Shown here: positions 32,643 through 41,356 of the stretch, one piece after another
Position numbering within the stretch: position 1 is the stretch's first letter
Layout of the letters: every line of letters begins with the position of its first letter
DNA from: Paenibacillus hemerocallicola
Lineage (GTDB): Bacteria; Bacillota; Bacilli; Paenibacillales; NBRC-103111
Assembly: GCF_006265175.1 (NCBI RefSeq)
Contig: NZ_VDCQ01000005.1
Location: forward strand, 1-64,000
Length of the DNA: 64,000 nt
Reading direction: 5' to 3'
The notes under the pieces: model-generated
Seen by the model: only the letters and a program-made list of their open reading frames with translations
Told to the model about the DNA's origin: nothing
Databases searched by the model: none
Translations under genes and position numbers: made by a program

Positions 32643-33376
32643 CGCTCCTGAGGCTCCTCCTTCACCAGCTTGTAGCCAAGCCCGCGTACGGTAAGCAGCA
32701 GCTTCGGATTGCCGGGATCGATCTCAATCCGCTCCCGTATGCGCCGGATATGCACCATTACCGTCGAATCATCGCCCTGTCCGTTGATCCCCCAAACCTT
32801 GTCGTAGAGCTGTGTTTTGGAAAATACGATGCCGGGAAACTTACAGAAGTGCAGCAGCAGCTGGAACACCTGCGCGGGGCAAGGAACTGGCTGTCCCTCT
32901 ACGATTAGTTCGCCCTCCGCCTCGTTGACGGTGAAGCGGCCAAACCGATAAATCCCCGGATCGGTCCGTTTCGCCGGATTGGCCGTCGAGGTTTCTGGCT
33001 CCAGCCGGCGTATGCGTGCCTGAATTCTTGCGGCCACCTCCAGAGGATTGAAGGGCTTCGTGATATAATCGTCCCCACCCATAGCGAAGCCTCGCAGGAC
33101 ATCGAGATCGGAAGCCTTGGCCGTCAGAAACAAAATATGCGGATTTCCGTATTTGCGGAGCTTGGAGCAGAGCTCCAGGCCGCTGCCGTCGGGGAGCATA
33201 ATGTCGAGCAGGATGATATCGGGGGCTTCACGCTTCGCTAAATCGAGAGCTTCTGCACAGGTGGAAGCTGCGTGCAGCTGATGAAACCCTTCCCTGCGAA
33301 GCACCATTTGCAGCATCGTGACAATCGAAGGTTCGTCGTCGACGATTGCGATTTTAAAATCGGCTAGACTTGTCAT
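32639..33376 (-). CDS. OmpR-family response regulator
   Basis: The 245-aa regulator has a receiver domain (KIAIVDDEPSIVTMLQMVLR; phospho-acceptor Asp in DIILLDIMLPDGSG; Lys in DDYITKPFNP) and a winged-helix DNA-binding domain (FSKTQLYDKVWGINGQGDDS, VRGLGYKL). ATG 33376 is chosen; a GTG at 33409 is possible. It forms an operon with the histidine kinase. A perfect 16-bp inverted repeat just upstream (33413-33475) is a candidate operator. Confidence 0.94.
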   Translation of the reverse strand: MTSLADFKIAIVDDEPSIVTMLQMVLRREGFHQLHAASTCAEALDLAKREAPDIILLDIMLPDGSGLELCSKLRKYGNPHILFLTAKASDLDVLRGFAMGGDDYITKPFNPLEVAARIQARIRRLEPETSTANPAKRTDPGIYRFGRFTVNEAEGELIVEGQPVPCPAQVFQLLLHFCKFPGIVFSKTQLYDKVWGINGQGDDSTVMVHIRRIRERIEIDPGNPKLLLTVRGLGYKLVKEEPQER

Positions 33377-33412
33377 TGTTTTCACCCATTTACATAGTAG
33401 CATAATCACCTT

Positions 33413-33475
33413 AACAGAACCTAAACGGCGGGAGCGAAATTAAGCTGATGTTTGTCAATCCGTTTAGGTTCTGTT
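33413..33475. promoter_or_regulatory. Perfect 16-bp inverted repeat upstream of the response regulator
   Basis: AACAGAACCTAAACGG (33413-33428) is repeated inverted as CCGTTTAGGTTCTGTT (33460-33475) with 31 bp between. It lies in the divergent region between the two-component operon and a small secreted-peptide gene. No T-run follows, so an operator is likelier than a terminator. Confidence 0.6.
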
Positions 33476-33534
33476 TCATTGGGGCTGGTAGGATAGGGGT
33501 GAGAAAACTATTCGAACATACAAAGGACTGGTTT

Positions 33535-33696
33535 ATGAGAAGATCGTCCCTAGTCACCGCCGCTCTTGTTGTATTCATGTCGTCATTTTCGTTCTCCGCC
33601 TCGGCTTCGTCGAACCAGCCAGCGGTCAATAGCAAGTCTACCGGGGTCAAGCCGCCTGTGGACAAACACGTTTGGGAGGTTACCGGTTTATTCTAA
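33535..33696 (+). CDS. Small secreted peptide or truncated exported protein
   Basis: An ATG after AAAGGA starts MRRSSLVTAALVVFMSSFSF followed by SASASS, a clear signal peptide with an Ala-x-Ala cleavage site. Only about 27 mature residues follow (KSTGVKPPVDKHVWEVTGLF). Either it is a short secreted peptide or the rest was lost. It is divergent from the two-component operon and could be its target. Nothing else is recognised in 33697-33897. Confidence 0.5.
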   Translation: MRRSSLVTAALVVFMSSFSFSASASSNQPAVNSKSTGVKPPVDKHVWEVTGLF

Positions 33697-33897
33697 TGGG
33701 GCGCTTTCCAGAATGTACGGGATGAACACTCCTGGACATGTTGAGCCGAGGTCATTGAGGATACCGGTAAGTGGATGCTGAACCAAGCTGGCAGCGTCCA
33801 TTAGGAGCTCATCCCAAAAAAGGCCGGTTGGGGCCTGAAGCGGAAAACAGCAACAAAAGTATTACCATATAGCCAGGCCAATTGAGGAGGATAATAT

Positions 33898-34209
33898 ATG
33901 ATTATAACCACTACATCAACTATTGAAGGTTCCCCGATAAGGCAGTATCTGGGCATTGCCACCGGTGAAGTCATTATAGGAGCCAACGTATTCAGAGACT
34001 TTAAGGCTTCGATTACCGACCTCGTAGGGGGGCGCTCGGGCGCTTACGAAGGCAAGCTTCAGGAAGCGAGAGATACGGCATTTGCTGAGATGACTCAGAA
34101 AGCTTCAGGGATGGGAGCTAATACGATTGTCGGAGTCGACATTGATTATGAAGTCATTCGCGATGGCATGCTGATGGTCGCCGTAAGCGGGACGGCTGTG
34201 ATCGTTTAA
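33898..34209 (+). CDS. YbjQ-family (UPF0145) heavy-metal-binding-like protein
   Basis: The 103-aa protein matches the YbjQ family: [52 protein letters not shown], and a C-terminal VSGTAVIV. Function is unknown; members form pentameric rings. GAGGAGG lies upstream of the ATG. Confidence 0.92.
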   Translation: MIITTTSTIEGSPIRQYLGIATGEVIIGANVFRDFKASITDLVGGRSGAYEGKLQEARDTAFAEMTQKASGMGANTIVGVDIDYEVIRDGMLMVAVSGTAVIV

Positions 34210-34339
34210 CACCACGATGTTTGCCTGTTGTCTGGATGACACGTTGCTTGCCTTTGAGAACCCACGTATGCTGAAGCGCTTGGTAATCGCGGATCATCGA
34301 CTCATCTTTGAAGAGCAAGTGAGCGATTTTCTCGTCCAT
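34210..34339 (-). pseudogene. IS630-family transposase fragment
   Basis: On the minus strand the frame reads LLFKDESMIRDYQALQHTWV then [18 protein letters not shown], the segment around the second catalytic Asp of IS630-type transposases (F-x-DES...W...KG). About 45 codons remain with no ends of the element seen. Confidence 0.75.
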
Positions 34340-34468
34340 TAACCTTTTTTCAAAGTAGGAAAAGTTACTTCTGTGAAGGCTTGTTGCTTGACTTCATCCG
34401 CCGCAGCTAGCGTATAGGTGATACGATGGTCTGCTTCAGTGCCTAACGATGCAAAGAGGTGTATACCC

Positions 34469-35200
34469 GTGAAAAATGTTCAAAAATTGTCTGAGACTGA
34501 TAAGGAACTCATGGAGGTAATTAGCCCTTCCACGTCCAGTATGCCCCAAGCCCGACCTGGCTGGCCAGAGATCCTAACTGCACTGGGTTTCTATCTGATC
34601 GGCATTGTTATGCTCGCTCTTTGGATGACGCAAATCCCTGACGAGCAAGCCATCTTGCGAATTAACATCGGGGGTGTAGTCAATGGTCTCGTTGGCCTCG
34701 CCGCCTTGTTCGCAGCCTATGCCCTGCGAGTTCGCAATCTGCGCGCTTTCGGTTTCCGGGCGACCGAACGGAAATGGCTGCTTGTGGGAGCCGCTCTCGG
34801 TGTTCTCGCGTTCGGCGGATGCTTCGTTATAGAGGGGGTGTATTTTCACTTCATCACCGAGCCGAACAACCAAGCGGACTTCCAGACGGCGGCGAAAGGT
34901 GGCGCGCTCTCACTCTTCGTTCTGATTATCACTGGCGCCATCCTCACGCCGCTCGGCGAGGAGTTTGTATTCCGTGGCGTTATTGCCAATGCGCTGAACC
35001 GTTACGGAGCATGGGCCGGCGTGGTCGGCAGCGCTGCGATCTTCGGCGTCGTTCATGGATTCAACGTCATCCTGTTCGACGCATTCATGGCCGGTATCCT
35101 GACGGGCATACTGTTCCGTAAGACGGGTTCGATCTGGCCCGGGGTCGTGGTGCATATTGTGTATAACGGCCTCAATCTTCTCTACTATTCTACGCTATAG
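34469..35200 (+). CDS. CPBP-family intramembrane metalloprotease (CAAX protease-like)
   Basis: The 243-aa polytopic protein has about six to seven membrane segments and the CPBP motifs: LGEEFVFRGVIANALNRYG (EExxxR) near residue 163, FGVVHGFN and VVHIVYNG. Such proteases often protect against self-made bacteriocins or process prenylated peptides. GTG 34469 is chosen because AGAGGTG is 8 bases upstream. Confidence 0.9.
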   Translation: MKNVQKLSETDKELMEVISPSTSSMPQARPGWPEILTALGFYLIGIVMLALWMTQIPDEQAILRINIGGVVNGLVGLAALFAAYALRVRNLRAFGFRATERKWLLVGAALGVLAFGGCFVIEGVYFHFITEPNNQADFQTAAKGGALSLFVLIITGAILTPLGEEFVFRGVIANALNRYGAWAGVVGSAAIFGVVHGFNVILFDAFMAGILTGILFRKTGSIWPGVVVHIVYNGLNLLYYSTL

Positions 35201-35894
35201 ATCTAATTTCACGAGACATGGTGACAGAGACAAAAAACTCGATCAGCTGCGCGCGACCGTGGCTGTCTATGATCGTAGCGTTATAGCGTAGATATAGTGC
35301 TCATCGCCAAATTTTTAAGCACAGCGAATCTGAACTGGCAGTTTAAAGTGCTCCAAGATAATGGTTGCCGAAAGCCATTTTTCCTGTTGCAACCAGATGA
35401 CGTTTGTTCAGGGTCAAATTTGTACGCCAATTAATATTATACTGACGGCCATGACGGGCCGAACGTGTTGAAACTCGAGTTGAGCCAAATATGTTACGGC
35501 ATAAATAAAAAGGCGCTGCCGATTAGCTGGCAGCGCCATCGCCTTTGCGCGTATAGAGCTGCGCCTTGCGGTTTCATGCCCTAATTTATGAAATTTAATC
35601 ATAGATGTGTCGGATGTGAGGATGCGGGGAATGGCAAGAAAATAGAGCTATTCGGAATTTGTGGTGGAATAGCCTCTGTTAACATTATATAAAAATCGGA
35701 TTTATGACCCGTTGCGTACTCCCATCGTACCGAGGCGCTCGTTTAATTGCAAAGCTTAAATTTAACGCCCTACAGGAATGCGAGGTACGGGCAGTTTAGC
35801 TTGAATATAAAAGCTCTCTATAACACCAAATTGTGGTTGTTTATGATGTACTAATACTAAACTATACCTCGAATTGAACAGGAGTTGTACGTAT
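35201..35894. other. Long A/T-rich intergenic stretch without a recognised gene
   Basis: No convincing reading frame is found in this 690-bp stretch; composition is lower in G+C than neighbours. It contains a minus-strand terminator-like hairpin (35503-35537), listed separately, and a minus-strand frame at 35414-35602 that lacks a start signal and shows no family. It could be scar sequence left by mobile elements. Confidence 0.5.
35503..35537 (-). terminator. Terminator-like hairpin, minus strand
   Basis: GGCGCTGCC pairs perfectly with GGCAGCGCC across an 8-base loop. Read on the minus strand it is followed by TTTTTATTTAT. No upstream minus-strand gene is evident. Confidence 0.6.
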
Positions 35895-36326
35895 ATGGAA
35901 TTGCATATATCTAATCAGACTAATGATTCCGCCAAGTCATATATCCTAACCAAAATGATTGAATATAATTTTAGGCATTTCCCAGACGATTTGAAGGACA
36001 GGTTTCAAATCGTAAACCTGTATTTGAAAGATGCCAATGGGAATGTTTATGGTGGGCTAGTGGGTGAAATATGCTGGAATTGGTTAGAGGTACAGATTCT
36101 CTTTGTAGATGACGCCTATCGAAAGTTAGGATATGGGAAGAAACTTCTCTTGGAAGCGGAACAAATTGCAAAAGATAAAAAATGCGATTTTATAAAGCTA
36201 GATACTTTGAGCTTCCAAGCGGTGGATTTTTACAAGGAACAAGGCTATGAAGTTTTTGGTACGATACAAAATGCTGGAAGTCACACTCATTATTATCTAA
36301 AAAAAGACATCCATGCATTACGTTAA
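35895..36326 (+). CDS. GNAT-family N-acetyltransferase
   Basis: The 143-aa protein has the acetyl-CoA-binding motif FVDDAYRKLGYGKKLLLEAE near residue 75 and the C-terminal FQAVDFYKEQGYEVFGTI. Substrate is unknown. ATG 35895 has AGGAG upstream. The gene is clearly more A/T-rich than its neighbours (many AAA, ATA, TTA codons), which suggests horizontal acquisition, in line with the IS remnants on both sides. Confidence 0.9.
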   Translation: MELHISNQTNDSAKSYILTKMIEYNFRHFPDDLKDRFQIVNLYLKDANGNVYGGLVGEICWNWLEVQILFVDDAYRKLGYGKKLLLEAEQIAKDKKCDFIKLDTLSFQAVDFYKEQGYEVFGTIQNAGSHTHYYLKKDIHALR

Positions 36327-36380
36327 CATTCCTGTAGAGCTTAAGAAATGAGCATTGAAAAAAAGGAGCGCTTCGGTATG

Positions 36381-36570
36381 GGGGCCACTGAAAAAGTCCA
36401 TTAAATGAAAAGGCACAGACGCTTAATATTTTGAGGGCGCTGTGCCTTTTTTCTTGTATACTTTAAGTAATACGTCGGAAGGGTGAAGACCATGTTTCAT
36501 TAGTCCATACACAGCGCTATACGACCTCATCGTGCCGAAAGATAACAGATTAAAGAGCTAGTCAATAAAG
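36381..36570 (+). pseudogene. Left end and N-terminal scrap of an IS1182-type element
   Basis: GGGGCCACTGAAAAAGTC (36381-36398) resembles the terminal repeat of such elements. ATG 36492 starts MFH-stop-SIHSA, then after a frameshift YDLIVPKDNRLK, which recalls the N-terminus of IS1182 transposases (LYDLIVPKDN). It has an in-frame stop and a frameshift, so it is dead. Confidence 0.65.
36408..36453 (+). terminator. Strong hairpin with T-run
   Basis: AAAAGGCACAG (36408-36418) pairs perfectly with CTGTGCCTTTT (36440-36450), followed by more T. It may terminate the acetyltransferase transcript or shield the IS remnant from outside transcription. Confidence 0.72.
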
Positions 36571-36642
36571 AAATGGCTTTTCTGTCCCTTGCCGATAAGA
36601 TACGATAAAACGGAGAGCAGGTTGGAAAGGGGAACAGAAACC

Positions 36643-37746
36643 ATGAATCGTATCGTAACGTTGCAAACGGCGCACGACCCGCAGAGCGACACCATCGCGG
36701 CTATTGCACAACCGAACCGTAGAAACACCGGGCTGATCAGCGACGATCCGGCCCGGCTGAACGGCTTCGTCGCCCCGGTCCCGGAGGCGGCATTTCGTTT
36801 TGCCCTGCCCTTCGGCGTAGTGATCGGAGACAGCATCAGCGAAGGAGTGCCGCATACGTTCGGCCGTCTGAAAAAAGACGGTCAGCCCGGCTTCAACGAG
36901 CTTCATCGGAATATGCCCGGACAGCTTTCATACGAGTTCGGCGCGATTACGGGAATGCATTGGTTCAATCACGGCATCGGCGGCCAGCGGACGGATCAAG
37001 TATGGGCAAGATGGAGAAGGGACGTTCTCGGCGAGAAGTTCGACCCGGCGGACGCAAGGGGTGACCTCACGCTGCCCGATCAAGCCTATGCCGTGTTCGT
37101 TATCGCCGGAATTAACGATGTGTTTCAAGGAAAGCAAGATCCGTTTATACAAGAGCATTTGCTGAAAATGGCCAAAGATGCGCGGCAACGCGGCATAATA
37201 TGTATATTCTCCGATATGGGCGAGCATAATGCGGCTACGCCTCAAATGCGCGAACAAATTGTGCGAATGAATCGGTGGATGCATGCCACATTACCGGACT
37301 ATGGTGCTTCCGTAGTCGATTTCTACGAATGGTCCATGGACCGGAACCGCGGATACGGGGTGAATCCGGCTTTGTTCGTCGACAATGTGCATCCGTCCCG
37401 GTCGGGATTTCAATCGCTGGCCTATCATTATGCTTCGCAATGGCACAATGTGCCGCTAGTTCCGTGCGGACTCGTACTGGAAGCCGTAATAGACTACGAT
37501 GCTCCGTTATCGGGATTCGGCAGAGGGAAGCTGGTTTCTCTCGGGTGGATGGAATATGGAAGCCCGGACGCTGCCTTGCGGACTCAGACTGTGCTTCCTG
37601 ACGAAGCATCCGTTTGTTTGCCTATCCGCACAGACGGCAGAAGCGTAGCCGTCGAGCTGCATATTGAAGAAGCTTACGATAAGGCACAGCGGTCGGGCTT
37701 TTCCAACGTTCGTGTCCTGATGGGCAGCCGGTTCGGTTCGCGATGA
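36643..37746 (+). CDS. SGNH/GDSL-family hydrolase
   Basis: The 367-aa protein shows the SGNH blocks: VVIGDSISEGVPHTFG (catalytic Ser), HGIGGQRTDQVW (Gly), VIAGINDVFQG (Asn) and FVDNVHPSRSGFQSL (Asp and His). Such enzymes are esterases or carbohydrate deacetylases. No signal peptide is seen. The C-terminal 110 residues form an extra domain. ATG 36643 follows AAAGGGGAA. Confidence 0.88.
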   Translation: MNRIVTLQTAHDPQSDTIAAIAQPNRRNTGLISDDPARLNGFVAPVPEAAFRFALPFGVVIGDSISEGVPHTFGRLKKDGQPGFNELHRNMPGQLSYEFGAITGMHWFNHGIGGQRTDQVWARWRRDVLGEKFDPADARGDLTLPDQAYAVFVIAGINDVFQGKQDPFIQEHLLKMAKDARQRGIICIFSDMGEHNAATPQMREQIVRMNRWMHATLPDYGASVVDFYEWSMDRNRGYGVNPALFVDNVHPSRSGFQSLAYHYASQWHNVPLVPCGLVLEAVIDYDAPLSGFGRGKLVSLGWMEYGSPDAALRTQTVLPDEASVCLPIRTDGRSVAVELHIEEAYDKAQRSGFSNVRVLMGSRFGSR

Positions 37747-38233
37747 TGTAAATATTTGGCCTATTGAATGGACAATCCCTCGTTTGTTATAGTAAAATAA
37801 ACATAACAACTATCATACAGGTTTTAAAAAGCTAACTTCCAAACAGGCGGCTATCATGGCAAGCACGGTCCGGAGGCAGTGCGCATTTCTTAGATCCGAC
37901 AAAATTTTTCTTTTCAAATCGAAGAAACAATTGTAATATAATATACATGTAAAATACAGCTTGATCACTTCCTCTCGATCAAGCCGCCGAACTGCAAATA
38001 ATTGCAGGTGGACTTGTGGCGGACAAATCTTTATAGTGTAGAGGTAAGCTGACTGCGGCCCTTCGTATACATGTCTAATACAGATTAGTGATACCCGAGA
38101 CATACTACGGTCCGGAGGTGAGTTTATAGCTGCAAGCGACCGCTTGCCTTCTTGTAAGCGGTTAATGGAAAGGGTTACACCAACATGTGATCGTATCGTA
38201 CTATCCACAACAGACATCCGGGAGGTCTACAAA
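37747..38233 (+). other. Long leader region before the third sugar-binding lipoprotein
   Basis: About 490 bp without a gene. A possible promoter is TTGAAT (37764-37769) and TATAGT (37788-37793), 18 bp apart. Near the gene a small hairpin CCGCTT/AAGCGG lies around 38139-38160, and TGGAAAGGGTTACA (38166-38179) matches a cre site except at the central C. I recognise no known riboswitch class. Confidence 0.35.
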
Positions 38234-39853
38234 TTGAGAAAACAATTTAAACAAATAGCGGTCCTTGCCGTAGCGGCGGCACTCGTATTGAGCGCATGCG
38301 GCAAAACCGAGCCGAAGCCGGCCGCAGACAACGGCAATTCCACGGACGCGGCCAAAAAAGAAAAGCTTTCCCTTTATTGGATGACGGCCGTTCCGACCAA
38401 CAGCTCGAACCTGCCAAGCGGCGATAAGGATTTTATCAAGAAAACGATCGAGGAAAAATTCAATGTCGAGCTGAAGCTGGACTACATGGCAATGGGCGAG
38501 GAATTCTCGAACAAGCTGAACCTGCTTCTGGCCGCCGGAAATGCTCCCGATATGTTTCATGCGGACGGCGCCAAATCCAATGGTTATATTATGGATAACG
38601 TGGTAGCCGATTTAAGCAAATACGTGACTGCGGAAAACATGCCGAACTATTTCAAATGGGTTACTCCCGAAGAGCTGAAGCGTTATCAGGTGCAGGGCGT
38701 ATTCAAGCGGGCTCCCGTACCGTTTCCGAAAAGCTATTTCGGAGCGTACTACGTCCGTAAAGACTGGATCGACGCGCTCAATAAAAAGGATCCTAACCTG
38801 AAGCTGAAGGTGCCGACGAATTATGATGAAATGATCGCCGTCATGAAAGCGTTCACGTTCAACGATCCGGACGGCAACGGCAAAAACGACACTTACGGCT
38901 TCACGACAGTCGGCTCCGGGACGACTATCCCGAATGATATGCCGGAATGGTTCAAAAACGGCTTGACGCCGGGCTTCTATATCGACAAAAACAACAATCT
39001 CGTCGACAGCGGCACGAACCTGCGTACCGCGAAGGTGCTTGACGATATCCGCAAAACGCTGGACATGAAAATCATCGACCCGGATTGGTTCCTGAACAAG
39101 GCCGGCGAAAACATCAACAAAGTGCAGCAGGGGAAAGTCGGCATTTTCTTCGGCAGCACACGCGACATTGCGTTCGAAAGCTCGAACAACAGCGTGCAGA
39201 AGAAAACGCGCGAAATTACGGGCAATGCCAACGCCACATTCGAGGCGTTCCATATTGCCGGCGACGTGCCGGTGTCGTACTCCCCGTTGCCTGGCGTGCC
39301 GTTCCTTATAAACGCCAAGACATCGGAGGCAAAAGCTAAGCGTACGATCGAAATTCTCGACTGGCTCGCCAGTCCGGAAGGCTGGCTGCTTGCGAACATC
39401 GGCAAGGAAGGCGTACATTACAAAAAAGAAGGCAACAAAATTACGCTCGTCCCGGATGCGATCCAAAAGGATATCGTGTCGAACGGCAACTTTACTGAAG
39501 TATGGGGAAGCATCTTCTCCTATAATGCCAAAGACCCTGCTGCGATCGGACTTCAAATCGTCGACCCGCGCGAGTCGGATCATGACCGCGCCATCCTCGA
39601 AGTGTTCAAGAAGCTGAAGTTCTATGAACTGGGCACCAACGTGGCGCCGCCGACGGGACTCGATATCGGGGCTTACCGCAAAGAAATGCGCGCCCTGCAA
39701 ATCAAAACGCTGTTCGAGGACAAAGATTCGTCGAACTGGCCGAAATATTTGGATGAGCTGCTGATCAAGTACAAGGCGAAAGCGATCTTCGACGCTTACG
39801 CGGAGCAGACGACGACCGCCCTTGGCAAAAAGATCACATTTAAAACCGACTGA
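38234..39853 (+). CDS. Extracellular solute-binding lipoprotein (LplA/YtcQ-like)
   Basis: The 539-aa product begins at a TTG with GGGAGG 8 bases upstream (LRKQFKQIAVLAVAAALVLS, lipobox LSAC). Domain features of the long family-1 binders are DMFHADGAKSNGYIMDNVVA, ADLSKYVT, YYVRKDWIDALN, FTFNDPDGNGKNDTYGFTTV and SPLPGVPFLIN. Related proteins bind oligosaccharides or uronate-type sugars. No permease genes accompany it. A strong terminator follows, so it is monocistronic. Confidence 0.9.
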   Translation: MRKQFKQIAVLAVAAALVLSACGKTEPKPAADNGNSTDAAKKEKLSLYWMTAVPTNSSNLPSGDKDFIKKTIEEKFNVELKLDYMAMGEEFSNKLNLLLAAGNAPDMFHADGAKSNGYIMDNVVADLSKYVTAENMPNYFKWVTPEELKRYQVQGVFKRAPVPFPKSYFGAYYVRKDWIDALNKKDPNLKLKVPTNYDEMIAVMKAFTFNDPDGNGKNDTYGFTTVGSGTTIPNDMPEWFKNGLTPGFYIDKNNNLVDSGTNLRTAKVLDDIRKTLDMKIIDPDWFLNKAGENINKVQQGKVGIFFGSTRDIAFESSNNSVQKKTREITGNANATFEAFHIAGDVPVSYSPLPGVPFLINAKTSEAKAKRTIEILDWLASPEGWLLANIGKEGVHYKKEGNKITLVPDAIQKDIVSNGNFTEVWGSIFSYNAKDPAAIGLQIVDPRESDHDRAILEVFKKLKFYELGTNVAPPTGLDIGAYRKEMRALQIKTLFEDKDSSNWPKYLDELLIKYKAKAIFDAYAEQTTTALGKKITFKTD

Positions 39854-39865
39854 TCCCTTCGATAG

Positions 39866-39902
39866 AAAAACGGCTGCGGAACGAAACCGCAGCCGTTTTT
39901 TT
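39866..39902 (+). terminator. Intrinsic terminator
   Basis: AAAAACGGCTGCGG pairs perfectly with CCGCAGCCGTTTTT, followed by further T. Confidence 0.92.
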
Positions 39903-40054
39903 GCCGTTCCGTCACACAAAATATCGGAAAGCGCACCATAAAATGTCCAGTCGCGATATGAAAATGGCATGCATCCTGCCGTTCAGTCCGGTAACATAGA
40001 TGTCGGAAAACGAATACCGGATCGCAATACGCCGGATTGGAAGGGGAAACCGAT

Positions 40055-41341
40055 ATGAACTTGGAGCTCGGATGCGCCAAAGTCGATATTACGCCGGAAA
40101 CGGCGGTGCCGTTGGCCGGCTTTGCGGTCAGGCAAAACAAGCCGTACGAAGGAATTCGCAGCCGGATTTATTTGAGGGCGCTTTATTTGCGCCAGCGGCA
40201 GGACGACGGCTCGTTCCGCAATGCGGTTATCGTATCCGCCGATTTGCTCTGGTGGGGATCGGACCGGATGCCTCATATCCGGAGCATGCTGCTCGAAAAA
40301 TGGGGGCTTCAGCCGGAATCGATCGTGCTGAATGGAACGCATAGCCATTCCGGACCGCAGACCAGCTTCCGGTTTCACCGTCTGCTTGGCAAGGCCGATG
40401 CGGACTATATCGAATTTCTCGAGGGCAAGCTGGCCGAAGCGATCGCGATCGCCGTAGCCAATGCGGAACCCGTATCGATCGAACGGGGGGCCGGGCAGTC
40501 GCGCATCGGAGTTCAGCGTCGCAAATACGGGAACGGACACATCGTCGGCGGACCGAATACGGATGGTCCGATGGACCCCGAGGTTGCGGTCGTACGGTTT
40601 TGCGCAGCGTCGGGTGAGACGAAAGCCGTAATCGTCCATTACGCTTGCCATCCCGTTACGTCGAGCGAGAATTACGTGTCGTCCGAATTTTCCGGCAAGG
40701 CGATGGAGTCGCTCGAGGAGAGCTTGGACGGAGATGCGGTATGCCTCTTTTTACAGGGCGCATGCGGCGACATCAACATTTATAAATCGAGCGCTCCGCC
40801 TTCGCTTACCGACGATTACGACATTATCGATTATTTCGGGCTGCAGCTTGCGAAGACCGTTACCGGCGTCCTTGACGCACCGATGGAGTCTATGAAGCCC
40901 GTACGACTTGCCGGGAGAGCCGGCAGCGTGCCGTTGCCTCTCAAGCCGCTGGAAACGTTGGAGCAGCTGCAGACCATCGCGGCCAAAGGGGAATCTCCCT
41001 ATGACGAGTGGGCGGCCGAAATGATCGGCAAGCTGGGGGAGCGGCCGACGGAGCTAGTCGTGGAGATGAACAGACTCGACATTGCCCAAGGACTTTCTTT
41101 GCTTACGATGAATGCCGAAGTGGTGGTCGAATACGGATTATGGATCAAGGAAAAAACCGCCGGAACCGTGCTGCCTGTTCCTTATTCAAATGGAATGATC
41201 GGTTACGTGCCGACGAAGAAGCAGATCGGATACGGCGGCTACGAGCCGGTGCTGTCTACCTATTACTTCCATATGCCGGGAAGGTTCGAGGAAAGCATAG
41301 AAGGGACGCTTCGCGATGCGTTGGCGGAGATGATCCGATAG
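40055..41341 (+). CDS. Neutral/alkaline ceramidase-like hydrolase
   Basis: The 428-aa cytosolic protein has the N-terminal ceramidase-superfamily pattern LGCAKVDITPETAVPLAGFA, the metal-ligand segment LNGTHSHSGPQTSF, VHYACHPVTSSE, and LFLQGACGDINIY with the conserved GD. Bacterial members without signal peptides, placed next to Gfo/Idh/MocA genes, probably hydrolyse amides or esters of sugar-related compounds rather than ceramide; that is inference. GGAAGGGGAAA precedes ATG 40055. The gene is 15 bp ahead of the next dehydrogenase gene. Confidence 0.85.
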   Translation: MNLELGCAKVDITPETAVPLAGFAVRQNKPYEGIRSRIYLRALYLRQRQDDGSFRNAVIVSADLLWWGSDRMPHIRSMLLEKWGLQPESIVLNGTHSHSGPQTSFRFHRLLGKADADYIEFLEGKLAEAIAIAVANAEPVSIERGAGQSRIGVQRRKYGNGHIVGGPNTDGPMDPEVAVVRFCAASGETKAVIVHYACHPVTSSENYVSSEFSGKAMESLEESLDGDAVCLFLQGACGDINIYKSSAPPSLTDDYDIIDYFGLQLAKTVTGVLDAPMESMKPVRLAGRAGSVPLPLKPLETLEQLQTIAAKGESPYDEWAAEMIGKLGERPTELVVEMNRLDIAQGLSLLTMNAEVVVEYGLWIKEKTAGTVLPVPYSNGMIGYVPTKKQIGYGGYEPVLSTYYFHMPGRFEESIEGTLRDALAEMIR

Positions 41342-41356
41342 CGGGGGAGAACGAGC

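Noticed and set aside
35414-35602. 62-codon minus-strand frame across a terminator-like hairpin
   Set aside because: It reads straight through a perfect hairpin with a T-run and has no start signal.
38612-39970. A 452-codon open frame antisense to the third sugar-binding lipoprotein
   Set aside because: It spans the intrinsic terminator of the sense gene and shows no domain; codon shadow.
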